Assembly (NCBI RefSeq): GCF_036226525.1
Contig: NZ_CP108487.1
Coordinates: 5,890,001 to 5,954,000, forward strand
From: Kribbella sp. NBC_01245
GTDB lineage: Bacteria > Actinomycetota > Actinomycetes > Propionibacteriales > Kribbellaceae
DNA: 64,000 nucleotides
Direction: 5' to 3'
Shown piece after piece: positions 1 through 9,493 of this stretch. Below the pieces are notes generated by a model. It ran no database searches, was not told the origin of the DNA, and saw only the letters and a list, made by a program, of their open reading frames with translations. The stretch's first letter is position 1. Each line of letters opens with the position of its first letter. A program made the translations under genes and the position numbers.

Positions 1-249
1 AAGTACGCCGGGCTGATGGACCAGGTCGGGCGGAAGCTGGCAGAGCTGGAGCCGGAGTGGGCCGACGTGGCCGAGGTCGCGAAGGCGATCGTCGACGTCG
101 TCGGGACTGAGAAGGGGCGGCGGCCGTTCCGGGTGCACGTCGACCCGTCCGATGACGGTGCTGCCGTGGTCAACGCTGTCGCCGATCGCGTCCGCGCGGA
201 GTTCCTGCGCCGGGTCGAGCTGGACGACCTGCTTCACCCGGCCAACTAG
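1..249 (+). CDS. SDR-family oxidoreductase, C-terminal fragment (5' end outside window)
   Basis: An open frame runs from base 1 to the TAG at 247-249 and encodes 82 residues. The C-terminal pattern (GRRPFRVHVDPSDDGAAVVN, then AEFLRRVELDDLLHP) is typical of the tail of actinobacterial short-chain dehydrogenases. The Rossmann nucleotide-binding half and the YxxxK catalytic motif would lie upstream of the window. The substrate cannot be told. The stop is two bases before the ATG of the following amidohydrolase, so the two are almost certainly co-transcribed and probably act on related compounds. An in-frame ATG at position 16 is internal to the gene and not a true start. Confidence 0.75.
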   Translation, partial: KYAGLMDQVGRKLAELEPEWADVAEVAKAIVDVVGTEKGRRPFRVHVDPSDDGAAVVNAVADRVRAEFLRRVELDDLLHPAN

Positions 250-251
250 CG

Positions 252-1190
252 ATGAGCGCGGACTTGATCGACGTACACGCTCACTTCCTCACTCCGGAGT
301 ACGTCGCCGCCGCGCAGCGTGCCGGGCATCTCGTTCCCGACGGTATGCCCGCCTGGCCGACGTGGAGTGCCGCCGAGCATCTCGAGGTGATGGACCGCAA
401 CGGCATCAGCAAGTCGATCCTGTCGGTCTCGTCGCCCGGCGTGCATTTCGGCGATGACGTCCGGGCCCGGGTGCTCGCCCGCAGGATGAACGAGGCGGCC
501 GCGGAGCTGACGCGGGAGTACGCCGGCCGGTTCGGGTTCTTCGCCAGCCTGCCGTTGCCCGATCTGGACGGCGCGCTGGCCGAGGTCGGTCACGCGTTCG
601 ACGCGCTGGACACGAACGGGGTGGTGCTGCCGAGCAACGTGGGCGGGCGTTATCCCGGCGATCCGCGCTGGCAACCGTTGTGGCAGGAGCTGAACGAGCG
701 GGAGGCGGTCGTGTTCATCCACCCGACCTCGCCGCCGAACTGGCGTGACGTCGCGCTCGACCGGCCGCGGCCGATGATCGAGTTCCTCTTCGACGGGGCT
801 CGTGCGGTCAGCGATCTGGTGCTCAGCGGGGTGCTGACGCATTACCCGCGGGTGCGATTCGTCATCACGTACGCCGGTGGGGTGCTGCCGATGCTGAGCG
901 ATCGGCTGGCGACGTTCCAGTCTCATTTCGCGGTCGGTGCGGACGATGATCTGCCGAGCGCGGCCGATCAGCTTCGCGAGTTCTGGTACGACGTGGCCGG
1001 TACCGCGATCCCGCACCACCTGCCGGGGTTGCAGGCAGTGGCCGGGCTCGACCGGGTCGTCTACGGCAGCGAGTATTGCTTCACGCCGCCCGAGTCCGTC
1101 GCGACCAAGCTCGCCCAGCTCGATGCCGCGCCGGAGGCCAAGGGGTGGCGGGACTTGACCACGGTCAACGGCACGGCCCTGCTCACTTGA
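252..1190 (+). CDS. Amidohydrolase-2 family (ACMSD-like) metal-dependent hydrolase or decarboxylase
   Basis: The 312-residue protein opens with DVHAHF, the HxH metal ligands of the amidohydrolase superfamily, and has a further likely ligand in VFIHPTS. Its length and layout match the amidohydrolase-2 group, which includes ACMSD-type decarboxylases of aromatic-acid breakdown. One oddity: the usual C-terminal metal-binding aspartate in a GSDYPF-type motif is replaced by glutamate (YGSEYCF, E274). This could change metal use or activity. The ATG at 252 follows the SDR stop by two bases. The 3' end overlaps the convergent pobA-like gene by 8 bp. A role in aromatic catabolism is inferred from family and neighbour; the substrate is unknown. 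Confidence 0.8.
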   Translation: MSADLIDVHAHFLTPEYVAAAQRAGHLVPDGMPAWPTWSAAEHLEVMDRNGISKSILSVSSPGVHFGDDVRARVLARRMNEAAAELTREYAGRFGFFASLPLPDLDGALAEVGHAFDALDTNGVVLPSNVGGRYPGDPRWQPLWQELNEREAVVFIHPTSPPNWRDVALDRPRPMIEFLFDGARAVSDLVLSGVLTHYPRVRFVITYAGGVLPMLSDRLATFQSHFAVGADDDLPSAADQLREFWYDVAGTAIPHHLPGLQAVAGLDRVVYGSEYCFTPPESVATKLAQLDAAPEAKGWRDLTTVNGTALLT

Positions 1191-2352
1191 ACGACCAGCT
1201 CGAGGTGTACGGCAGGCCGGTGTAGTTTTCCGCGAGGGAAGTCGCCATCGCCTCGGACGAAGCGACGTACTTCAGTTGAGCTTGAGCAATTTGGTTGCTG
1301 AAGGCATCTTCCGTCGGATCGGCGTGCAGCATCGTGGTCATCCACCAGGAGAAGTGGGTTGATCGCCAGACCCGTTCGAGCGCGTCGTCGGAGTAGCGGC
1401 TGAGCAGTTCGGGATCGCCCGCGTAATACCCGCCGAGGGCTCGGGACAGCAGTCGTACGTCAGCCACGGCGAGGTTCATCCCCTTCGCGCCAGTCGGTGG
1501 CACGATGTGGGCGGCGTCCCCGGCGAGGAACAATCGGCCGTGCCGCATCGGCGTGCTGACGAAGCTGCGCATCGGCGTGATTCCCCTGGCCAGCAAGGGC
1601 CCTTCGATCAGGTCGGTGTTCAGCCTGGTCCGGAGTTCCGACCAGATCCGGTCGTCGGACCAGTCGTCCAGGTTCTCGTCGGACGGCACCTGGAGGTAGA
1701 GGCGGGTCACCGAGGGCGAGCGCATCGAGTACAACGCGAACCCGCGATCGTGGCGGGCGTAGATCAACTCGTCGGTCGTTGGCGCGGCCTGGGCGAGCAC
1801 GCCGAGCCAGGAGAACGGGTACGTCCGCTCACAACTGGTGCTATGGGCAACATAACCGCGACAGGGTCCGTGGAAGCCGTCCGCGCCGATCACGAAGTCG
1901 CAGGTCAGTTCGACCGGATCGCCTTGGTGTACGAAGGAAACGACCGGTTCAACGCCGTCAAGGTTGCGCAGGGCAACGTCTTGTACGTCGAACAGCAGCG
2001 TGTCGCCTTCGGCCAGCCTGGCGGCGATGAGGTCCTTCACCACTTCCTGCTGGCCGTACACCGTGACGCTTCGGCCGGTCAGCGCCTCGAAGTCGATGCG
2101 ATGCGCCTCGCCGCCGAAGCGCAGCTCGATGCCACCATGGCGAAGGCCTTCCGCATCGAGGCGCTCGCCGACTCCGGCCTCGCGCAAGGTCTCGGCCGTG
2201 CCGTGCTCGAGTACGCCCGCCCGCACCCGCTGTTCGACGTACGGGCGATCCTTGCGTTCCAGGACGACCGAGTCGATGCCTTGCAGATGGAGCATTCGGC
2301 CCAGCAACAACCCGGCCGGCCCCGCCCCGATGATCGCCACCTGTGTCCGCAT
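1183..2352 (-). CDS. pobA: 4-hydroxybenzoate 3-monooxygenase (FAD, PobA type)
   Basis: This 389-residue flavoprotein matches the p-hydroxybenzoate hydroxylase family along its whole length. It has an N-terminal FAD Rossmann motif (GAGPAG at 9-14), the DG motif in IGADGFHG, and a late FAD ribityl-binding motif GDAAHIVPPTGAKG. The family converts 4-hydroxybenzoate to protocatechuate in the cytosol using NAD(P)H and O2, feeding the beta-ketoadipate pathway. The ATG at 2352 is preceded by an AGAGGGTGG-like ribosome site. A longer frame reaches 2433, but that extension reads into the palindrome at 2409-2511 and is not credible. No protocatechuate genes are in view, so the rest of the pathway must be elsewhere. 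Confidence 0.9.
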   Translation of the reverse strand: MRTQVAIIGAGPAGLLLGRMLHLQGIDSVVLERKDRPYVEQRVRAGVLEHGTAETLREAGVGERLDAEGLRHGGIELRFGGEAHRIDFEALTGRSVTVYGQQEVVKDLIAARLAEGDTLLFDVQDVALRNLDGVEPVVSFVHQGDPVELTCDFVIGADGFHGPCRGYVAHSTSCERTYPFSWLGVLAQAAPTTDELIYARHDRGFALYSMRSPSVTRLYLQVPSDENLDDWSDDRIWSELRTRLNTDLIEGPLLARGITPMRSFVSTPMRHGRLFLAGDAAHIVPPTGAKGMNLAVADVRLLSRALGGYYAGDPELLSRYSDDALERVWRSTHFSWWMTTMLHADPTEDAFSNQIAQAQLKYVASSEAMATSLAENYTGLPYTSSWSFK

Positions 2353-2408
2353 CCCGCCACCCTCTGCCATCTGCCGCCGGCCCGGACCAGGGTTTCCGCT
2401 CACTGGAA

Positions 2409-2511
2409 GTTCTTTGTCGTTCATTCGTCGCATTCCGCCCTCTCAGCAGAGCGGCCCGGCACAGGTTCGCGGTGGCAGAGGGCGGAATGCGACGAATGAA
2501 CGACAAAGAAC
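2409..2511. repeat. Long perfect palindrome, family E, copy 1
   Basis: Two perfect 35-bp inverted arms (2409-2443 and 2477-2511) flank a 33-nt loop. The arm core is TTCATTCGTCG then CATTCCGCCCTC. The loop carries GGCACAGGTTCGC, shared in form with four other copies in this window. The 5' arm starts with a pyrimidine tract and the 3' arm ends with its purine complement. There is therefore no U-tract after the stem, as an intrinsic terminator would need. It lies between two minus-strand genes, downstream of the protease's own terminator and upstream of pobA. Confidence 0.9.
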
Positions 2512-2521
2512 GACGAAAAGC

Positions 2522-2559
2522 GGCGGGCCCGCCGGAGCGCCTGTTCCGGTGGGCCCGCC
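2522..2559 (-). terminator. GC-rich hairpin downstream of the double protease
   Basis: Arms of 15 bases (2522-2536 and 2545-2559) pair with one mismatch around an 8-nt loop. The hairpin sits about 30 nt beyond the TGA of the minus-strand protease gene, where a terminator is expected. It is separate from the adjacent family E palindrome. Confidence 0.55.
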
Positions 2560-2589
2560 TATCGGGGGGAACTGCTTCGGTCTAGACGG

Positions 2590-5500
2590 TCACCACGACT
2601 GGATGTCGTAGCGGAAGGTGGTGCTGCCGGTGGCGCCGGACGTGTCCTTCGCCGTGACCGTCACCTGGTAGGCGCCGGCCCGGGTGGGCGTACCGGTGAT
2701 GTTGCCGGAGCTGCTGATGGTCAGACCGGTCGGCAGCCCGGTCGCGGTGAAGGTGAGCGGCAGGCCCGCGCTCGACGAAGCGCGCATCTGCAAGGGGAAG
2801 GCCTGCCAGCCGACGAAGCCCCACTGGTTGCCGGGGTTGGTCACGGTGACGGTGCCGGTGGGCGGTGCGCCGTTGACCTTGAGGCTGTACGTCGTGGTGT
2901 GGCTGGTAGTGCCGGTGCCCTTGATGGTGATGGTGTAGTCGCCCGCGGTGGCGCCGGTGCCGACCGACACGGTCATCGTCGAGCTGTTGCCCGAGGTGAC
3001 CGAGACCGGGCTGAACGACACGGTCACACCACTCGGTGCACCCGTTGCGCTGAGCTCGACCGACTGGGCGTTGCCCGCCGTGGTGGCGGTGTTCACCGTG
3101 GCCGTGACCGACGAGCCCTTGTCCGCGCTACCCGACGCCGGGTCGACGGCGACGGAGAAGTCGTTGGTCGGGTTCGGGTCGCGGCCGACGGCCGTCTTCC
3201 ACACGGTGTACGCGATACCGTCCGCGCTGCGGTTGAGGTGGGTCGCGCTGATGTTGTTGGTGGTGTCACAGGACTGGTGGTAGCAGGGGTCGTACGCCGA
3301 TCCGGCCGTACCGCCCCACTTGGTCGCCTGCGCGGAGGTCTTCCGCGCGCTGGCGCCGGCGGCGTACCCGCTGGTCGGGATGCCGGCGTTCTTGAAGGAG
3401 GCGTCGTCCGATCGGCCGACGCCTTCGGTGTTCTCCTCGGGCGAGAGGTTCAGCGAATCCCAGTAGGCCTTCATCGGTGCGGAAGTGGCGGAAGTGATGT
3501 TGTTGATGAAGTAGCCGCCGTTGGTCGAGCCGATCATGTCGAAGTTGTAGTACCCCTTGATCGCCGACCTGGCCGTCGAGCTCAATGAGTTGACGTAGAA
3601 CTCGGAGCCGTTCAGGCCCTGCTCCTCATCCGTTCACCAGCCGAAGCGGACGTGCTTGGTCAGGGTCGGGTTCGCCGCCGCCAGGGCGAGGGCGTTCTCC
3701 AGCAGGGCCGCGGAGCCCGACGCGTTGTCGTTGATGCCCGGACCGGCGCTGACGCTGTCCAGGTGGGCGCCGAACATGACGACCTGGTCGGCCGGGCCAC
3801 CGGGCCAGTCGGCGATCAGGTTGTCCGACGCGTAGGTGCAGCCGCTCGAACAACGCTGCAGGGTCAGGGTGAAGCCGGCCGCCTCGAGCTTCTGCTTGAG
3901 GTACGAGACCGACGCGGTGTACCCGGCCGATCCGGCCCGGCGGTGACCACCGTTGTTCGTCGCGATCGTGTTGAACTGCGTGAGGTGTGCCCGGATCTTC
4001 TCCACGTCGATGTCGGGAGCGTCGCCGGTGGGCGGCGTGGTGTCGTCGCCGATCGTGAGGTTGTAGCTGACCTCGTGGGTCTTGCTGCCGGTGCCCGTGA
4101 CCTTGATCGCGTACGGACCACCGGCCGCCGTACCGGCCGCGACCGCCACTGTCATCGTCGACGAGTTCCCCGAGGTGACGGTGGACGGGTCGAAGGTGAC
4201 GGTCACGCCGGCCGGCGCCCCGCTGGCGGTGAGCTTGACGCTCTGGGCGGTGCCAACGGTGGTGGTGCTGACCTGCGCGGTACCGGAGGCGCCTGCTTTG
4301 ACGGTGCCGGAGGTCGGTGACAGGGACATCGAGAAGTCGTTGTCCCCGGACGGCGTACAGGTGGTCTCACCGGGCTGCGAGCCGAGGCTGACGGCATCCC
4401 AGGCGGCCTTGACCTTGTTGAACTGGGCGCAGGTGGCGTCCAGGTTCTTCGCCGAGCTCAAGGTGGCGATCCGCCACTTGGGGTACGACATGCCCGACGT
4501 CTTCAGCAGCATCGCGTTGTAGACGATGCGGCCGGCGTCCTTGATGCCGATACCGGTCAGCGTGCCGCCGTTGTTGCAGGTGGTGCTGGTCGGCTGGCCG
4601 TTGCTCGGGTTGGTGCCCTCGGCAAGCAAGTAGAACCAGTGGTTCATCGGACCGGCCGCGGCGTGCACGGACGACGGCAGGCTGGTCGAGTAGCAGTTCG
4701 GGTGGCCCGAGATCTTGGACGGGTTGTACATGTAGCGGATCGGCCCGTTACCCGAGAAGTTGATCTCCTCGCCGACCTCGTAGTCGGGGGCGTCGTTCGG
4801 GTTGTTCAGGTAGTGCTCGGTGATCGCGCCCCAGATGTCGGCGACGGACTCCTGCGAGGGGTGGCCGGAGATGCCGCCCGGGGTCTTGGCGTCGAGGCCG
4901 TGCCCGTACTCGTGGGCGACGACGTCGATGCCGGTGATCCACTGGTTGGCGGTGTTGTAGCCGAAGACCACGCCGTCGGAGTTGCTCGAGTGTCCCCAGT
5001 AGGCGTTTCCTTCTTGCAGACCGACCTCGGCGTCGGCCCAGTTGCCGTTGCCGTCGAGGCCGTTGCGTCCGTACCAGTTCTTGAGTAGGTCCCACTCGCC
5101 GGCGGCGGCGTACATGACGTCGACACAGCCGGAGACCTTGTCGGTCTTGCTGGTACTGCCCCACACGTCGTCCGAGTCGGTGAAGGTGGCGTTGGTGGCG
5201 TAGTCCTGGCAACGCAGGGCCGGCCGATTCGGGTCGGTCATCGAGTAACTGCTGCCCGATTGCGTCGTACCGAAGGTCAGGTTGCCGCCGTTCCAGATGC
5301 CGGTGCCCGTGCCCGACGCGGTGAGCTCGGTCGAGTGCAGCACCTTGCTCGTGAGTCCGTCGACGTAGACCAGTTCGCGGGCGATGCCGTCGCCGTGGTC
5401 GTGCGCGGTGTGCTTGGCCTTACCGGTGACGGGTACTTCCCAGGCCAGGACCGGTCGCGGCTGCCCCGTGGCCAGTACGACGAGCTTGGGCGTGGCGGTG

Positions 5501-5994
5501 CCCGCGACAGAGGTGAACGCCTTCTTCGCGGCAGTGGTGGCCTGGGTCGCGTTCAGCCGGGGCGACGTACCGACGTTGATCGCGGCCTTCGACGCGGAGA
5601 CGGTCGTCAGAACGTTGCCGACGGCATCGGTCGCGACAACCGCATCGCCGCCGACGACCTGCAGACCTCGGTACGTCTTGTTGTACGAAACGTAGAAGAG
5701 GTCCTTCTCGCCGGTCTTGCCGCCTTCGAAGACGCCACGCCGGTCGAACTGCTCGTGCGGTCCCTTGCGGAGGGCGTCGAATCCATTGGCAGCGGCCCGG
5801 TCAGCGGCGGCCAGGGCCCGGGCGGTGGGGTCCGGCGGCGCGAGGCTCTCGGCGGTCGAGCCGGCGGCGAAAGTGCCGCTCACCACGCTTCCCGCGACCA
5901 GGGCCGCTGCCAGACCGGTGACGGCCGTGAGTTGCACGGCTCGGCGTCTGCGGTGGCCGTGTGTTCGGCGATGTACTGCTCTCAGGACTCTCAC
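2590..5994 (-). pseudogene. Secreted M4-M28 double metalloprotease interrupted by an in-frame TGA
   Basis: One continuous frame of 1,134 codons holds two proteases and is broken only by TGA at 3634-3636 (codon 787). The order is: a twin-Arg-rich leader and signal peptide (about 1-45); a propeptide; an M4 thermolysin-type domain with HEYGH (361-365) and ESVAD (E382); an Ig-like repeat (about 580-680); an M28 zinc aminopeptidase domain (from about 690); a second copy of the Ig-like repeat; and a C-terminal putative Ig domain. The TGA falls in the M28 motif FGW-stop-TDEEQGLNGS, where family members commonly have a second Trp (TGG), so a single TGG to TGA change explains it. Termination there would keep M4 but lose the M28 EE catalytic pair. 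The start is the GTG at 5994, with GAGGAG upstream; a GTG at 6009 has no ribosome site. Readthrough or a base-call error remain possible. Confidence 0.8.
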
Positions 5995-6284
5995 AGTGCT
6001 GCTCCTCACTGGGGCGGGAGGCCGGTTGGGTGGACGGCGGCCTCGGCCGGGCCGGATTTCGGGCGGGATTACGGGTGATCCAAGTCACTCGCCGGCGCGG
6101 CTGTCGGAAATGTAGGCCTGCCAACGACGTTCTGCCCCCGCCGTAAAACGCCAATGTCGTGAAGTGGACGCAGCACAAGGGATTCCCGCCGCGTCCGCGC
6201 GGGCCCCACGGAGCGGCGGACAACTTTTGTCCTGGCGACTGCATCAAGAGGTGCAGACCAACGGATCCTTGAGGAGCTTTCGAT

Positions 6285-7613
6285 ATGACTTGGCGAACTG
6301 GTGCTGCGGCCGTTGCCGCGCTATCCGTGATTCCGCTGGGCCTTGGCGCACAAGCAGCACAGGCCGCGGACCCCGTCGGCACCGTCAGCTTCGGAAACCC
6401 GGCGGGCACCTACGCGGTCGCCGTACAGCCAGGGCGGATCTCGTACAGCGTCGCCGAGCGCAGCCAGGAGTCCCCGAAGGAGTTCGACGTCATCACGCGA
6501 ACGATGTCGGCGGCGGGTGGCAAGTTGACCTACGGCGCCGAGCAGACCATCTTCCGGGACACGAGCTATGCGGCGCTGTCCGGCTCGGCGGGTTGGCTGC
6601 AGTACGCCGGTCCGCACCTGCGCGACTCGGCCGGCGTGATCACGAAGAACGGTGGCTCGGCTCCGCCGCAGGCTTCCGGCAACCGCGTCCTGCTGCGGTG
6701 GAGGGTCTGGGACGGTAGTGGCGGCCTCAACTGGTCCTACCCGATGATCGCCGACCTGCGGACCAAGCAGTCCGCCGAGCGGCCGGAAGACCCGGCCTCG
6801 CTGTTCGGGAACTACCTGGCCTACGCGAAGGCGGACGGTTCGGTCCGGGTGAAGGACCTCGCGCGCAACGTCGAAGGTGTGCACCGTCCTGCCGGTTCGA
6901 AGATCAAGGCGGTCGCGATTCACGGCAAGTGGCTGGCCTGGGTGACGGCGTGCACGAGCGCGGACCCTTGTTCGCAGACGTTGACGATCCGCGATACCGC
7001 CGCGAAGACGCAGCGGACGATCGGGACGCGCGGCACCACCTCGCTCAAGCTGTCCGGTGGCTACCTGGCGCTCGATGTACGGCCGACCGACGCGCAGCGC
7101 GACGTACGGACGATCAAGCTCGGCACCACCATCGCACCGGTCGTGGTCGGCACGTTGCCGGCGAACGAAATCATTGCCGACCCGTGGGACGTCGCCGACG
7201 CGACGCCGGACCAGTTCGACCTGGACGACGAGACGCTGGCGTGGACCGACAAGACCTTCATCGGCAAGGCGGTGCGGCTGGCGCCGTTCATCGATCCGCC
7301 GGTCTACCTCGGCAATGTGATCGCGCCGGCTTCGATGAGTACGACGTGGTCGCTGCGGCTGCCGGTGTCGAAGGCGTTGCCGACGTGCCAGGTGACGTTC
7401 TACTACGGCTCGACGAAGGTGCGGATCATGAACTGCGCGAACGTCGACGGCATGGTCAAGGCCACGTGGGACGGTAAGTCCGGCTCGGGCGGAAAGCTTG
7501 CCAAGGGCACCTACACGTATCGCGTGACGGGCCAGGACGCCGACAAGTACAACCTGCGCAACTACAACGGCACGTTCACCGCGGTCGGCGGTTCCATCAC
7601 CAAGACCGCCTGA
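6285..7613 (+). CDS. Secreted protein of unknown function with FlgD-like C-terminal domain
   Basis: The 442-residue product has a clear Sec signal peptide (about 1-27, ending AQAADP). The middle section has repeated beta-rich segments reminiscent of a propeller (for example ADGSVRVKDLARN). The last 90 residues read like a FlgD/CHU_C-type Ig fold, with TWDGKSGSGGKLAKGTYTYR. No catalytic motif is visible. Translation starts at the ATG at 6285, preceded by GAGGAG. The gene is divergent from the double protease, so the 290-bp spacer must hold both promoters and both products would be exported. It ends 3 bp short of the convergent AraC gene. A carbohydrate- or wall-binding role is possible but unproven. 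Confidence 0.7.
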   Translation: MTWRTGAAAVAALSVIPLGLGAQAAQAADPVGTVSFGNPAGTYAVAVQPGRISYSVAERSQESPKEFDVITRTMSAAGGKLTYGAEQTIFRDTSYAALSGSAGWLQYAGPHLRDSAGVITKNGGSAPPQASGNRVLLRWRVWDGSGGLNWSYPMIADLRTKQSAERPEDPASLFGNYLAYAKADGSVRVKDLARNVEGVHRPAGSKIKAVAIHGKWLAWVTACTSADPCSQTLTIRDTAAKTQRTIGTRGTTSLKLSGGYLALDVRPTDAQRDVRTIKLGTTIAPVVVGTLPANEIIADPWDVADATPDQFDLDDETLAWTDKTFIGKAVRLAPFIDPPVYLGNVIAPASMSTTWSLRLPVSKALPTCQVTFYYGSTKVRIMNCANVDGMVKATWDGKSGSGGKLAKGTYTYRVTGQDADKYNLRNYNGTFTAVGGSITKTA

Positions 7614-7616
7614 GCA

Positions 7617-8567
7617 TCACGCGGAGCTGGCGAGCGCCTCGCCCTTGCGGTGGGCCGACGGGCTGATCCCACGGATCCGCTTGAAGGCCACGCTGAGGGC
7701 GAAGGCGTTCGCATAGCCGACCTTCCGGGCGATCGACTCGACCGTGTCATCGGTATCGCGCAGCAGATCCGCCGCCAGCGTGATGCGCCATCCGGTCAGG
7801 TAGGCCATCGGCGCCTCCCCGACCAGCGCGCTGAAGCGGCGGGCCAGGTTCGCCCGGGAGGCGCCGCAGCGATCGGCCAGCTCGGCAACGGTCCAGCCCC
7901 GGGCCGGGTCCTCGTGGATCAGCCGTAGCGCCTGGCCGACGACGGGATCACACTGCGCCTGGTACCAGCCGGGCGCGTGCGACTCCGGCCGCGCGAACCA
8001 CGCGCGCAACGTGATGATCAGAGCCAGGTCGAGCCAGCGATCGAGCACCACGCCCTGACCCGGATCGTCCCGGCTGATCTCGGCCGTGAGCAGGTCCATC
8101 ACGGATCCGGGGAACTGCTCGGCCGGAACCACCAAGACCGGCGGCAGTGCGTTCAGCAACCGGCGGCTGACGTCGCCCTCCATCTGGTAGACGCCGCTGA
8201 CGATCAGGTCCTGCCCGTCCGGACGACGCCCATGCGTCCGCGGTGCGAACGTCGGCCCGTCGAATTCGGGGGCCCCTGGCAACGGTTCGCAGATGTTGTT
8301 CGGCCGGATCAACAGCCGCGGCTTCGTGCCCGGATCGTCGGCGACCGTGTATTCGACCGGGCCGCGGATGACGGCGATATCCCGCTCGCGCAACCGGATC
8401 GGCTCCTCGCCATCGAACATCAGCCAGCCGTCGCCGCGGATCATCGTCGCGAGCGCCAGCGTGGCCTCGTCCGCGATCCGCAACGACCAAGGCGGATCCA
8501 GCACCGTCTGGTTGAAGAGCCCACCCCGCGCCCTGGTCCCGGCCAGCAGATCGTCGAGAACGTCCAT
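7617..8567 (-). CDS. AraC-family transcriptional regulator (cupin-type sensor)
   Basis: The 316-residue protein has an N-terminal cupin-like sensor (about 10-190, containing LLIRPNNICEP). A C-terminal AraC DNA-binding domain with two helix-turn-helix units follows (about 215-310, including VAELADRCGASRANLARRF and FKRIRGISPSAHRK). The start is ATG at 8567; the longer frame to 8660 lacks domain sequence. It is divergent from the NmrA/DUF1772 pair with about 80 bp between, so it most likely controls that pair and itself. AraC proteins next to NmrA-like genes often sense small reactive or aromatic compounds; the ligand here is unknown. Confidence 0.85.
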   Translation of the reverse strand: MDVLDDLLAGTRARGGLFNQTVLDPPWSLRIADEATLALATMIRGDGWLMFDGEEPIRLRERDIAVIRGPVEYTVADDPGTKPRLLIRPNNICEPLPGAPEFDGPTFAPRTHGRRPDGQDLIVSGVYQMEGDVSRRLLNALPPVLVVPAEQFPGSVMDLLTAEISRDDPGQGVVLDRWLDLALIITLRAWFARPESHAPGWYQAQCDPVVGQALRLIHEDPARGWTVAELADRCGASRANLARRFSALVGEAPMAYLTGWRITLAADLLRDTDDTVESIARKVGYANAFALSVAFKRIRGISPSAHRKGEALASSA

Positions 8568-8647
8568 CGCCCAAGGGTAGACGCTCAGACATGGGCGTGC
8601 GCCGTACAACCATGGATGAACGCACCGTGCGACGGTGGAATTGAGGC

Positions 8648-9493
8648 ATGACAAACACAACGGTGGTTCTCGGTGGTACTGGCAAAACCGGTCGTCGTGT
8701 CGCCCGCCTGCTCAGCGATCGCGGCCTCGGAGTGAAGGCCGCGTCGCGTTCGAGCGAGCACCGTTTCGACTGGTACGACGAGTCGACCTGGGCTCCGATC
8801 TTCGAAGGCGCCAACCTCATGTACGTCGCTCCGCCGATGGATCCGGGTGGAGCGGCCCAGGCGGAGGCGGCGGTCAAGGCGGCGGCCGCGAGCGGCGTAC
8901 GGCACACGGTGTTGCTGTCCGGGCGTGGTACCGGCAGCCCGGGGCGCGAGTTCGACGTCTACCGGGCCGGCGTCTCGCTGGAGGCCGTACTGCAGGACAG
9001 CGGGATGTCCTGGTCGATCGTCCGGCCCGCGTGGTTCATGCAGAACTTCAGCGAGGACTTCCTGCTCGACGGCGTACTCCACGGCGAACTGCGAGCGCCG
9101 GCCGGCGATGGCGCCGAGGCGTTCATCGACGCGGACGACATCGCCGAGGTGATCGTCGAGACGCTGCTCGATCCGGACAATCACGCGGGTACGGCGTACG
9201 CGCTGTCGGGGCCGCGCACGATGACGCTTGCGCAGGCGGCGGCCGAGATCTCCGCCGCGAGCGGGCGGCCGGTGGTGTACGAGCACGTGGACTCCGAGGA
9301 GTACCAGGCCGAGATCGTCGAATACGGGCTGGACGCCGAAACCGCGAAAGGGCTCGCCGATCTATTTACGGTGGTGCGGCGCGGCTTGTCCGACTATGTT
9401 TCCGACGGCGTGCAGCAGGTGCTCGGCCGGGCACCGCGTGACTTCAGCGACTACGTCCGGGCGACCGCCGCGACAGGAGTGTGGGCATCATGA
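8648..9493 (+). CDS. NmrA-like NAD(P)-binding protein
   Basis: The 281-residue product begins with VVLGGTGKTGRRVARLL, the GxxGxxG Rossmann motif of atypical SDR/NmrA proteins. It has no YxxxK active site, so it is likely a redox sensor or a reductase of the NmrA/HSCARG kind. The motif SIVRPAWFMQNF is typical of the subfamily. The gene overlaps the following DUF1772 membrane protein by 4 bp (ATGA at 9490-9493), so the two are translationally coupled. It is divergent from an AraC regulator that probably controls both. Confidence 0.8.
   Translation: MTNTTVVLGGTGKTGRRVARLLSDRGLGVKAASRSSEHRFDWYDESTWAPIFEGANLMYVAPPMDPGGAAQAEAAVKAAAASGVRHTVLLSGRGTGSPGREFDVYRAGVSLEAVLQDSGMSWSIVRPAWFMQNFSEDFLLDGVLHGELRAPAGDGAEAFIDADDIAEVIVETLLDPDNHAGTAYALSGPRTMTLAQAAAEISAASGRPVVYEHVDSEEYQAEIVEYGLDAETAKGLADLFTVVRRGLSDYVSDGVQQVLGRAPRDFSDYVRATAATGVWAS

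Noticed and set aside
246..1019. Long minus-strand open frame opposite the amidohydrolase
   Set aside because: It is the antisense shadow of a GC-rich gene; its Arg-rich, low-complexity translation shows no domain and no ribosome site.
2409..2511. The palindromes as ordinary intrinsic terminators
   Set aside because: Stems are too long and perfect, loops are over 30 nt and conserved, and the U-tract is on the wrong side; the protease already has its own hairpin at 2522-2559.
2590..3585. A separate M28-like gene starting near 3585
   Set aside because: It is in the same frame as the upstream M4 part, separated only by one TGA; the catalytic domain begins before the stop, so it is one gene.
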